Positions 53,756 through 64,000 of a DNA stretch of 64,000 nt are shown here, piece after piece. The translations under genes were made by a program, and so were the position numbers. Where the stretch lies: the NCBI RefSeq assembly GCF_037975245.1, contig NC_092577.1, positions 25,417,398 through 25,481,397 of the forward strand. The letters are read 5' to 3'. This stretch comes from Apostichopus japonicus (taxonomy: Eukaryota > Echinodermata > Holothuroidea > Aspidochirotida > Stichopodidae). The notes below the pieces were generated by a model. The model saw only the letters and a list, made by a program, of their open reading frames with translations. It was not told the DNA's origin and ran no database searches. Position 1 is the first letter of the stretch. Each line of letters begins with the position of its first letter.

Positions 53756-55680
53756 TCAATTTAGTTTAGTTTAGTAGAAAAAGGATCAGGAGGGACACTT
53801 AAGTCCCCATCAAGGACCCTATAAAGAGAGGGGAAAAACTGAAGACAGAAACACTCAGACCCGATTACAATGCTTAAAGTGCTTGTCCAAAGCATTCTTA
53901 AACCCATTGACACAACTTGCAAGTACAACTTTCTCAGGCAAATTATTCCAATCATTCACAACCCTATTAGAGAAAAAGTTATGCCGAATATTAATCCTAC
54001 TATGCGACTTTTGAAGTTTAAGACAATGACCTCTAGTACAACTACTGTTTGCAAACACGAAAAAGTCGGTAAAGGATAAATTGTCGAAACCATCTTGAAA
54101 TCTTGAAAACCTGGATCAAGTCCCCAAGTAACCTCCTAAGCTCCAGTGTGGTGAGATTCAACAGTTGTAAGCGCCTATAATAAGGAACCCTCTTTAAGGA
54201 ACTAATCATCCTAGTAGCCCTCCTCTGGACCTTTTCAAGTACTTCCTTATTCTTAGCAAAATAAGGGTTCCAAGCCTGCACAGCATACTCCAGATGAGGC
54301 CTAACCAACTGCTTATAAAGCCTAACTACGATGTCCTCTTTCAGAAAACTGAAGTTCCTCTTGATCATACCTAAAACCCTATTACCTCTTTTAGCAGCTT
54401 CAAGACAATGTTTGGAAGGTTGCAGAGACGAGTCAATGTAGATACCTAGGTCTCTTTCAACAGAGACCTCCTGTAACTCCACACCATTCAGATTGTATGT
54501 AAACTTTTGGTTACTACTACCAATGTGCGTTACCTTACATTTATCAATATTAAAAAGCATTTGCCACCCCTGAGACCAGGAACAAATCTTATCTAAATCC
54601 CCTTGAAATTTCTCAGAATCGCTTTTGGAAGAGACCTCAGAATACAATTTGGTGTCATCAGCAAACTTCTTAGCAGTACACAAAATATCTCTGTCGATGT
54701 CATTTATATAGGCAACAAACAACAGGGGACCTAATACAGACCCTTGTGGAACCCCACTAGTAACGTTCTGCCAAGAAGAAGCACAGCCATTAATTACCAC
54801 CCTCTGTTCCCTATTACCAAGCCAATTCCCGATCCAAGACCGTAAAAGACGCTGGTGGGGAACTTTATCAAAGGCCTTCTGGAAATCCAGGAACACAACA
54901 TCTACAGACCTCTGCCTATTTAGTGAGCTTGTTACATCTTCCATAAACTGAAGGATATTAGTGAGACATGCTGAGACTCTCTGATCAAAGACTGACTGCT
55001 GAAGTGACAGACCAAAGACTTTTTAACAATAGACTCCATGACCTTACAAACTACACTAGTGAGACTAACGGGCCTATAATTACAGGGCTTAGTCTTATCA
55101 CCCTTCTTGAAAATTGGGGTAATATTAGCACATCTCCAGTCCCTAGGAACATAACCTTCATCCATAAATTTACTAAAAATCAACGAGAGTGGAACGCAGA
55201 AATAGTGTGCAAAAGTCTTCAACAAATACGGATGGATTGCATCCGGTCCAGAAGCTTTAGAAACATTTAGACAAAGCAGCTCCTTTAAGACAACGTCATC
55301 CGAAAATAAGACCGTATCCAGTTTAGGCCTATCACTGCCCCCTGAAAATCTGGAATACTACTTGTATCGACACAAAATAGTCGTTAAAAAGATCTGCAAG
55401 ATCCTGACTATCAGTAACTATCTTATCAGCCTGTGGTGCCCTAAGGGAGACAATTGCATCTTTAACTTTCTGCTTTGACCTGACATAAGAAAAGAAGGCC
55501 TCTTTTTTTCGACCACTACGTTTGCCTCGCCTGGTTGATTTTCTTCTATAGATCCCTAACGACCGCAGACCCATCACTAGATATTCCGGGATCCCTGCAT
55601 AGTGTCTGAGTGATCACAGCTCCACGCTTGAGTAACTCCGATTCTCGGCTGCCATCATCACAGTAGACTCGCTACATAGG
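53756..55680 (-). pseudogene. CR1-type LINE reverse transcriptase remnant
   Basis: Minus strand, 5'-truncated. 55577-55332 holds FFSYVRSKQKVKDAI, 55225-54932 the NYRPVSLTSVVCK block, 54944-54042 an open 300-codon RT stretch with FLDFQKAFDKVPH, SGVPQGSVLGPLLF and FADDTKLY, and 54058-53855 the C-terminus (NFFSNRVVNDWNNLP). Two to three frameshifts separate the blocks. The 3' tail is (CTAAA)n at 53757-53775. Core catalytic motif FADD is intact but the ORF is broken. Confidence 0.85.
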
Positions 55681-56178
55681 TGTAGGCGTAGCGTATAACG
55701 CATGTATACATATACGCACACAATGAGGGCAAGTATTCTCAATGCACGTAAGACGACAGAAAACCTTTCCATTTTCCCCAATTTTTCCACATAAACAAGA
55801 GATCAAATACATATGCGATCTTGGACACAGTAAGACGAATATCTCAAAAACCAATCCTCGAAATGAATAATCACAGGCATTAAAAATAGTGAGAGAAAAA
55901 AAGTACGACTAATGTGATGAAAAATAGATACATCATCATGACTAGGAAGATTATTAAAAGTCGTAATGCATACATGAGATATTGTGTTCTATTGAATTAA
56001 CTGCTTTGAATTTATCAGTATGTTGAAGATCGTTCGAGGTACTTTGTCTCCGGTCAGCTTTCGCAGTAGTTTCAGTTGAGGTAGCCATTGGTCTCACATT
56101 GGTCTCACATTTACTTCACCCTCATGGACTGCTCTGCATCACATGATGACATTTGCCTTTTGGGGGGTTGTGGATTTT
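55681..56178. other. No gene supported
   Basis: Lies between the CR1-type remnant and the gag-like ORF. Short frames only; may contain decayed element sequence linking the gag to an RT, but I cannot show it. Confidence 0.35.
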
Positions 56179-56360
56179 CTATTGTCTTGTTGATTTGATT
56201 AGTGAATAAAACATCTGCTTTTTTTGCCTGCTTCCTGATATTCTTTGTGCCGGTGTGGCTGCCTTTTGTTCCTTTTGCGAAGTTTTACCAGTTTTAGGTT
56301 CATGATGTTTGTCTTTGTTTGCTCGGCTGTGTTCCATTGAAGATGTCTTTTGTTGGATGT

Positions 56361-57131
56361 TTAAGGGCGGGTCATGCTGTTTTGATCTGTATAATCGCAG
56401 ATCTGTCTGCGGTTGTTTTGGGATTGACTCGTTCTTTGGTCTCGTCGCCATTGTATTCGTCGTCTACTTCTTTCCGGACAATTGAAGCTCTTATGCCCGA
56501 GTCCCTGACAGTGAAAGCATACCACAGAAGGGCAATTTGCTTCTCTATGACCCTGGGTTTGACAAATTCGGCAAACGTACTTTGGGCAGATATTCTTGAT
56601 ATGATCTGTTCCCAGACACTGATTACATACCGTCGATTGACTGTTGTGTTTTAGGCGTATGTGTTTGCCGTTTATAGTAACGGTGTAGGGTAGGCTCTAA
56701 ACGTCAGCGGGTAGCTCCAATCTTACGTAGCGTATCCCATTTGCAATTTTCGGGTGTTCAGGGTATGAATTGCGATGCCAGTTACTTTGATGGGTACAGC
56801 CGAATTCAGTTAGTTTCTCCGATAGTTCATCATCAGTTATGTATTGCGGTACCCCGAATAGGCTTACCGTTAAAAAAGATCTTGATATGCCAAGTACGTC
56901 GCACGTCTCGTCATTAATAACGACTCCCGTTTCCAATAGAATGTTAGCATCGCTCCTATGATGAAAAGTAATATTCCAATAACCACATGATTTACAACAA
57001 GTAATAACCTTGTCCTTTCCAAGATCTTCAGTAATAGTACTCACGACATCTTTCAATTCAAAGTTGTTATCAAGAATACGCACACTACGCTCCTTTAAAT
57101 TAAATATCGTTTCTGGTTTCGCTGAACCCAT
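56361..57131 (-). pseudogene. gag-like ORF1 with three CCHC knuckles, one internal stop
   Basis: Starts MGSAKPETIFNLKERSV at 57131. A gag-like domain (LTVSLFGVPQYITDDEL...) spans residues ~1-145. An in-frame TAG follows the VRLELPADV motif (56695-56697), and the same frame then continues through SLPYTVTINGKH to three knuckles: CNQCLGTDHIKNIC, CRICQTQGHREANC and CFHCQGLGHKSFNC, and a basic tail ending at 56361. About 256 codons. The family resembles ORF1 of non-LTR retrotransposons. A CR1-type RT lies 0.7 kb downstream in the same orientation, but the two need not be one element. Transcription would pass first through the U2-headed SINE 300 bp upstream. Confidence 0.75.
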
Positions 57132-57426
57132 GTCAGGGATTGGTGTAGCGAACGTACGCCATAAGGCGTCGTTGCTTTGATGAAAATAACTTCAAAATAG
57201 TAGGAAAGTGTTATCGATGCTGGTCAGAAAGTTCATGAGATTAAATTTCAAGTTTACTTTTGAAATGTCTGCAATAACAGCAAATACGTCCAGAGAAAAA
57301 AACTTACAATAGTCGGAGTTAACATAAAAGCACGTCTCGTTTCTAGTGCTCCTATCTAGCGCTCTTATATTAGCATTTAATAGTTGAATTCATTGTTAGG
57401 AACTAGCCATTCATATTTCTCTTGTG

Positions 57427-57436
57427 TCACAAAAAT
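57427..57436. repeat. Target-site duplication of the U2-headed SINE (3' side)
   Basis: TCACAAAAAT, identical to 57626-57635. Confidence 0.9.
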
Positions 57437-57625
57437 ACTTTTTAAGAAAAAGTCACCCAGGAAAGAACCTGGGCACGAAAACCAAACTACCAAACGACTG
57501 ATCCGCTCTCAGCCCCAGTCCCCTTGCATCGGGACTGTGACTGTGTGATCATCGTCAGGTGTGCATCACCATTCCCGAAGGGAACAGATACTACACATGA
57601 TCTTAGCCAAAAGGCCGAGAAGCGA
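57437..57625 (-). mobile_element. SINE-like retroposon with a U2 snRNA-derived head
   Basis: 189 bp flanked by a 10-bp duplication. On the minus strand the first ~45 nt (57626-57582) match the 5' end of U2 snRNA, with ATCGCTTCTCGGCCTTTTGG and the branch-point-pairing GTAGTATC; I count one difference from vertebrate U2 as I remember it. After GTTC the sequence is not U2: there is no stem II or recognisable Sm site. The 3' part has a hairpin CCCAGG-AAAGAA-CCTGGG (57456-57473) and a terminal palindrome ACTTTTT-AAG-AAAAAGT (57437-57453). A chimera of snRNA head and LINE-like tail fits the SINEU class. Not a functional U2 gene. Alternative: a single retroposed, truncated U2 transcript joined to other RNA. 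Confidence 0.8.
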
Positions 57626-57635
57626 TCACAAAAAT
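57626..57635. repeat. Target-site duplication of the U2-headed SINE (5' side)
   Basis: TCACAAAAAT, identical to 57427-57436; its first base doubles as the first base of the U2 match. Confidence 0.9.
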
Positions 57636-57977
57636 GTTGACAGATCAATCCTCAGGCTCAGGCCTATATGATTTAAAAATGCTACTAAACAGTAGAGGAA
57701 AAGCTAGGCCTAGGCATTTTAGCAACACATTTGCTTCAAACTTTGCATATCAATAACCAAATGTGTTTGAATGTCATAAGACTTAAGACTCTCGAGTTAA
57801 CTGCTATCTTTGCCAAGTGATAACCAGTGACAGAGACCTGCCCTGGGTCCAAGTGGAATCCGAAATGAACGCAATTAGTTACTGCAGTTAAAGTAAATCG
57901 CATGCAAATGGGATGATTGCCCAACGTTAGTCTAATGACTATTGTAAATAGCCTAGGCCGAAGTTAGGGAAGTCAGT

Positions 57978-58074
57978 CAACTCGGTACAAAGCCAACTCG
58001 GTACATAACAACTCGGTACAAAACCGAGTTGGTAGGTAAAAGCTGTACCGAGTTGGTCACGACCAACTCGGTAC
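57978..58074. repeat. Cluster of CAACTCGGTACA 12-mers, direct and inverted
   Basis: CAACTCGGTACA occurs four times directly, and its inverse about twice. The right half contains a palindrome with 14-bp arms (GTACCGAGTTGGTC) and a 2-nt centre at 58045-58074. Confidence 0.9.
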
Positions 58075-58508
58075 ACTTTTTTGTAATCGTTTTATATGAC
58101 CAGAGTTTGTATTTCTTATGGGTCTTAAATTGTTATAAAAAACTGTTGGAATTTCTTAAAAAATAATTCTTTTAAATTGTTCAAAAATACTACGTTGGAA
58201 TTTCTATGAGTTTAAAACGGGCTTCTGATAATTCATATGTAAAATATAGGATGGGAAAATAATTTTCAGTTTACAGTGAAAAAGACTTTATATTGCAGGA
58301 TTTTGGAATATTCGGATTTTTAACGTGATGACTTTCATGATTTAACGGTATGTGAAAGGAACATACAGTAGGGTCAAGGCTAAGTATTTTTTTCTATATA
58401 TTAGTATAATTTTTATGCCTAATTTGCAAAAGAGTTGTGACAATCTAGATAAGACTATAAGATATAAAAATTAATAACACAAAACTAAGAAGTTAATTCA
58501 GAATTTTC

Positions 58509-60694
58509 TCAAAATCGGTCCCGAACGTAAAATTTGTCGGTCCTAAATTTGGAGAACAAAAACCCTTCAAATGTTCTTAATTGATTCAAAAATTGTCCGA
58601 ATTTTATCCAAACTTTACCATATTTACTACACATGTAAATCATTATTGCAGTGCTGTCGGAAGAATAGGAGAGAGTGGGTGGGTGGGCTTCTTTGATATT
58701 GTTAGATATTATGGGATCATCTGCTCTGCCCTCTTCTCGTTTAAATGCCTCAGCCACATCCATGCTCCCTAGTTGCAGACCTGGGGATAAAAATTAAAAT
58801 TCATGAACACTGACTGGCAAAAACGGTAGGGCCATGACATTCCTCACAAGCTGATAGATATCATCTTTCTGGGTATACGCCGTCTGAAGGCCAACCTCCT
58901 GGATTTTTCTCCATACAGCTTGTTTACAGTGGACTCCCGGAAATGCTGCTCGAAGCGCCGTCCATACGGCGGCCTCAAAGTCGACCAGGAGCAAAGTCGA
59001 GAAAAGGAACCTGTAAAGCGAGAATAATGATGAAACTGCGTTTATTGTTGCTATACATTATGCCAGATATAAGTTCTGTGAAAAAGGACAGAAGAAAACG
59101 AATGGTGAAGAAACTCATCAAGCAGGGATGCCAATTTTTCTTAACAACATCTGTTTTGTTGACATTTTTTATAATTAAAATGCATGGTGTTTTTATTCAT
59201 TTATTCACGTACAGATCATTTTTAATTAAAAAAAGGGGTTCTTTCGCTGTAATTATAACTGAAATTTCATTGATCTTTCTAAGATCTAAAATAAGATTTC
59301 AACAATTTTATTTAAATGAATGTTTTCTTTTGTTTCAACTAAAATCAAATATTTTGATTTAAATCACTACTTCCAAAAATCATTAAATATTAATAAGACT
59401 GATTGTAAACGGTGAACCCTGTGATTAAGTATATCATTTTTCGTCACAGAGATATTGAGTAACCCTAACCCCCTTCCCCCACCCCTCCCCGCCTGACAAG
59501 AAGGAGCTCAGCAGGCCTTTGCTTCTCTCTAAAGTGGTTGTCGATTCTTGCAAGGTTTGTTGGGTTGGGTTGAGACGGGGCAGGTCCTGCTCCTTCCAGT
59601 CGATCAGCCAGTACAGTTTCCACAATGCCGCCTGCTGGATTAAACAGCTGCCTCTCTGACATCGTCATTAAATCAGAGATGACGCTGGATACGATGTGCT
59701 CGCCTGGTCTCCCCGGATGACAATGTGAAATGACCCCATGTGAGAAATTTGGACCATGTTGGTACACCAATGCGTTACAATACGACTTCGCTGAGTAAAC
59801 CTGAAATTGAATTTAATACATGTATAGCCGAACTTATAAAACAAAATACATGGACATAATCATTTGCAAATTTCGTGAAAACCGCTGCGAAGTCGAAAAA
59901 CGTCATGGAAATTTCAAGCGCGTATCCAGCAGTCCAGGGCTTAAGTTTGGGAAAGGGGCCAAAATAAAATCAAAATAAAATAGCAAGGCCGTAGCAAGGA
60001 GTAACATGGCCTCGTGGTTCAGAATTATTTAACAGGGCCCCCCCGCATTGTATATAAAAGTTTCTTGTACGAACGAATATTTTCTCTTTGTTACTTTTTA
60101 GGACTATTTTGCAGCAAATTTATACTGAATTACATTTCGAAGTTCTGATGAGCATATTTTTTAATATTTTAGGGGAGAATTCTCGCAGAGTTGTTGGCCA
60201 GATGAGGAGTGAAGATAATTTTTTTTATTTATTTATTACTAATATTTTTTGGGGCGTGGGGGGCGGCGTTGTCGAAAAAAATATGTAACAATCTGACATG
60301 ATATAATTACTGTTTTAAATTGTTATACAAATCCCGAATTTTCACTCACAATTTTGGGAATTTCTATGAAACTTTTGCCATGGGTGATTGCCCCCCCCCC
60401 CCACTCTTTTCAACTCTTCCTACTCGCGCCACTGTAAAGCACCCCAATAAATCACTAACCGCCAAGTAATCATGCCATCTCTTCGTTCTCTCAATGCGGT
60501 ATCAGAGTAGCCAGTAAATTTCACCAATTTCCGCTGCCGCCACTGTGTAGCAATGAACTCTCGATGATTATGAACTGAACGTCATCGTTGGTCCGAGAAA
60601 CATCATCTCGAATTACGGACTCTTCCACCTGGAGGACGTGTTCATAGCTAATTTCGAAATCGAGCGTATGCGCTAAGACTTGAGCGTCTCCATT
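58509..60694 (-). pseudogene. FLYWCH / MULE-transposase-like gene remnant, exons
   Basis: Exon-like blocks on the minus strand. 60694 to ~60455: after a frame break, KLVKFTGYSD...RRDGMITWR, resembling a FLYWCH DNA-binding domain. 59800 to ~59470, after TTCAG: SHCHPGRPGEHIV...NPAGGIVETVL, the region between FLYWCH and transposase domains. 59010 to ~58795, after TTACAG: LLVDFEAAVW...FPGV...QAVWRKIQEVGLQTAY...ALPFLP, the MULE transposase domain with its catalytic-type Asp; the conserved stretch between FPGV and QAVWRK is shortened, removing the usual His/Trp residues. A further candidate exon starts near 58780. FLYWCH-MULE genes are widespread in invertebrates as transposons and domesticated relatives. 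Frame breaks indicate a remnant. Confidence 0.65.
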
Positions 60695-60699
60695 CTATG

Positions 60700-63600
60700 G
60701 CGAAAAAATGAAAACAATAATAACATTAAAACAATGCCTTCAGTAAAAACTAACAATAAACTAATGGAGAAAGAAATTGTAAAACTGATTCCTAATTTTG
60801 AAAATTGAATTGAATTATAGTTGTTAAAAATTTGATCACCTTTCAGGGAATAAAATGACTCTATATCAATTGTTTTTCAAAATAATTCTTTAGGCCCTAC
60901 AAGAATTGAAATTCAATGAAAAACAAATCTTCTCCACAGTTTCAAACCTTTCAAATTAAAGGCACACTCTCAGCTAGGAAATTGCTAAAACAAAAAATCT
61001 TGTCTCAACGTATTCCCCGATTAAAAAATAAAAACAATGCTGCCCTCTTCTCACAGCGGCAACATATTCATTTCTTTAATATGGCATTCTCATCCTTAGC
61101 TATAAACAGCATACGCAAATGGGTACAGTTACCACGAAGGGATCAGGTTTCCGAGATTCTAATCTGCCTCTCAGTGTTGCGTAACCTATAGGCACACTGT
61201 GTAATTGTACTGTGTGCTATTCGAGTTACGCAATTTTTCGATTTGCTCAGGGAACAGTGCATATTGTACTGCTGGGAAAACGCTATACCAGCTCGTAGGA
61301 GCAGGTAGTTGTTATGGAAAGAGTGATATGGTCCGTATGATCTCGTGCTGCCGATTTTTGTTGGAGAAATTGCTGGAGAAATAAAATGCGAATAGTTTCG
61401 TCGTGTAATTCTCTATAAACATGTGACTAAAACCAACAGGGGAAGAGGATAGGTAGGAGATAAACAGTGGAGGGACAGAGAGGATTAAGGGAAAGGGTAG
61501 GGAATAAACTGGAGAAGGACAATGACAGAAAATTGTGGAGAAAAATGGTGGAAAAAGCTATGAGAAAAGGAGTAATGGGGGAGGGGAGAAGGAGGGGGAA
61601 TGAAGAAAAGTCAGTCATGTCCTTCCTGAATGTTGAACCCATGAGGTTGTAGGTGCGAAGGCGTAGCATCCACAACCTCTCTCTGCTGATTCGCATTAGC
61701 TCAGGACGGCTACCTAAGGATTCAATCCCCTGGGCCTATAGAGACATGTCATAAATGGTATGGTTGCATAGCTCCCAACTCTTGAGAAGGCAAATGCTGG
61801 TCCATGCCACGAATTGCCGTCCTGGGGGAGGGGTATATGGGGGGTGTCTCCCTCCCCTTTTGATTTTTTTTAATCCTGCTGATGCCTACATGTAAAATGG
61901 TGGCACCTAGAAAGGCTTTTGTCACCGACAATTTTCTGAGAAATATGCATTTTTTTTGGTGTGTAACATCAATAAATTGAATAGTAGGTGATATTTCATT
62001 CTTCCCCGTGGCATGAAAATGATGTTCGCTGCTCGCCCCAATGAAATGAAATATAGCCTAATTTGAGGTACAAATGATGATGTAAAGGAGGTTTTATACT
62101 CTATTATGCTAAATGCTAAAGAAATGATGGTTGCTAAGTCCAAATTTGATGCAATTTTTTTATGTATACTTGTCAAGTACAATGCAGGTTTTGGGATGCT
62201 TGCGCGGGTCAGGGTGTTGGGTGTTAGAATGCGGGTTCAACCCGCGAATTGTTGGTCAGTTGGGAGCTCTGTGGTTGGGAGGGTTAAAGTGTTCTCCAAA
62301 AAAAACCAAAAAGACGAATGACCTTTGGCACAGGGGTAAACTAGACTCCTCCAGCTGCCTTTACTACAAACATATGGTGGCTTCCACGCCAACTCTCGAC
62401 CAGAGTATGCTGTATTGGCCCCAAATAAACCAGATATTCAAATATGGTTACCTTTGGTAAAAGTTTTGAAACTGGTTTGAATACCACCTTCCAGGAAATT
62501 TACCTCACTGGGACATTCAGGCATCTTATGCTTTCAATTAGAATGCCTTAGAACAATTTGGAAAGTAAAGACCTCTAGGAACATATTCAATATTCTAGCA
62601 ATTATAGCATGCTAAATTGGGGACAATACTACATAGCGCACCTTGAAAATATCCTGTAACCTACTCTGGATAAACACTATCTAATATGGAAGAAATGCTT
62701 TGGTTATAGTATGAATATGGTCACTTGAACATTAAGAAATGCAAGTGAGATAGTGGTAAGTTTTCCCTGCTCATGGTTATTGTAGTTGAACTCAAAGTAA
62801 GAACTGTACAGATGCAATCAATGTGTTAAAAATAAAAACATTTTACAATAAGCAATACAAACAATAGAGAAGGGCAGTGTTCCAAATACAGAATGCAAGA
62901 ACATATACCCAAATAAGGCTAGGAGATGCCATGCGTCCATTGTGGAACTTTCCATGATAAGTATAGCAGCTTTACATGCAAAAGAAACTTTGCCAAAACT
63001 TCAAAAGACCCTATAATGTCCCCTGCATTTCAAACATCTCCATCTGCCACTGGGCCCGACTGGGGTTATCATGAGAGCACTGGATGAACTGTTTTATCAC
63101 TACTAGCTGCAAGTTACGAGTACCTCTTCAACACTCTATGACATCACAATATATGTTATGTTAAATTGATCTCACACAATACAAAATAAAGACAAATTAT
63201 TCTGTCCCAAGAATAAATAACCCAAGATCAATGTCACATTAGAACTACTGGTATGACTGAACAAGCTACAGTAATTAAAAAGATCAGATATTGCTATCAT
63301 GGAAAGCCAAATAGTGTACAATCAAGTATGTAGTGAAACCAATATTCAATCATTTACTTATTTAATATGACACAGTTGTAACTTTGATGACATCAATTAT
63401 GTAGTTTACCTACACTATGAATGAACATGCAAATCAATGCTTAAATACTACAGAAAGGAGGATACATAACGCACTGAATGCAACAATCAATGTTTGACAC
63501 CATGGAGAACATAAATTCTTATGATACATTGCACTAGCTTAGTAACTTCATTTTACTGAGACACCATGTTTGTTGTTGTCTGTTATGGTACAGGTTGTTC

Positions 63601-64000
63601 AATTGTCTTGAAGCCTTGTGTCCTTGATGTATGGTATTGAAATAAGCTGAGAAACTGCTTTGACATCAGCTAATTCCAAATTGTCCGTATCCATGTTAAC
63701 AAAGTTCACTATGTAAATCCATAGCTTTCATTGGAGAACAAGAAATGTGACAATCATCTTACGTAAAGTAGAGAAGCACACATTTATTAATGATACAATC
63801 CAACACAAATACTTCCAGTTCCAACCCTTATATTTGCTTGCAAAACATCCATCATGCCATAACGCTATGCTGTGCTGTACTGTTCCTCTAAAGGATTTTC
63901 TGTACATCTGTAATATGAAATGAAAATGAAAAAAAGACATTTATGGCATTGTGTGAGGAAAGAAGTGTCACAAAGACATACCTGTTCAAATGATTTTGCA
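60700..64000. other. No gene seen
   Basis: AT-rich. Frames at 60916, 61427 (-), 62106 and 63728 (-) have no recognisable motif. GCGGGTTCAACCCGC at 62231-62245 is a strong hairpin. A purine-rich tract runs from 61440 to 61610. Confidence 0.4.

Noticed and set aside
57437..57626. Functional U2 snRNA gene, or a U2-targeting LINE (Keno/Utopia-like) inserted in U2
   Set aside because: Only ~45 nt match U2, and the 10-bp duplication encloses the U2 part and the following ~145 bp together. The gag ORF lies outside the duplication, so it is neither an intact U2 gene nor a LINE inserted into one.
62190..62300. tRNA gene or tRNA-derived SINE
   Set aside because: GCGGGTTCAACCCGC resembles a T-arm/B box, but no acceptor stem, D-arm or convincing A box can be folded around it.

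Overview
Eukaryotic, AT-rich, intron-containing DNA dominated by transposable elements. The spliced host-type exons, the mix of non-LTR clades (L1/Tx1-type, L2-type, CR1-type), hAT and MULE remnants, a Ty3/gypsy tail and families of uncharacterised marine-invertebrate proteins suggest an invertebrate metazoan, perhaps an echinoderm. The species is inference; no rRNA, mitochondrial or single-copy marker gene is present.

Layout. 0.4-6.0 kb (+): a spliced DUF4806-type gene with at least six exons and one apparent one-base frameshift, with repeats in its introns. 7.5-18.2 kb (-): a L1/Tx1-type LINE with an intact ORF1, ORF2 cut off after about 32 codons, and its 5' UTR split by an 8.9-kb TA-flanked terminal-inverted-repeat element. 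That element carries spliced coding exons, is flanked inside one end by ~328-bp tandem repeats, and is itself interrupted by a 1.48-kb hAT element with a perfect 8-bp target duplication.

18.7-32.3 kb: the best-resolved structure, a four-level nest. A minus-strand pseudogene of an uncharacterised protein family is split by an ORF1-only LINE (family B). B is split by a full LINE of family A (copy A1, +), and A1 is split in its ORF2 by a second full LINE (copy A2, +) whose ORF1 and ORF2 are both open. Every level has its own target-site duplication (9, 13 and 12 bp). A second, 5'-truncated B copy lies in the same pseudogene, which also holds a perfect 87-bp inverted duplication. A2 is the only apparently intact element and could be a source of reverse transcriptase; family B shares end sequences with A and lacks ORF2, so it probably relies on A-type enzymes.

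34.4-40.4 kb: a degraded third A copy, a Ty3/gypsy integrase tail with polypurine tract, an LTR-like promoter/polyA segment, and a hAT-transposase remnant carrying a 90-bp A-family 3' fragment with a 10-bp duplication. 44.5-47.5 kb: a 2.95-kb element with identical 12-bp inverted termini, filled with ~399-bp repeats dense in AGGTCA half-sites. 50.4-57.1 kb: a series of minus-strand non-LTR fragments (an endonuclease piece split by an L2-type insertion, a CR1-type RT, and a three-zinc-knuckle gag). 57.4-57.6 kb: a 189-bp retroposed unit whose first ~45 nt are the 5' end of U2 snRNA. 58.5-60.7 kb (-): exons of a FLYWCH/MULE-transposase-like gene remnant. The remainder (about 12.7-15.5, 32.3-34.4, 40.4-44.5, 47.5-49.7 and 60.7-64 kb) shows no gene I can support.
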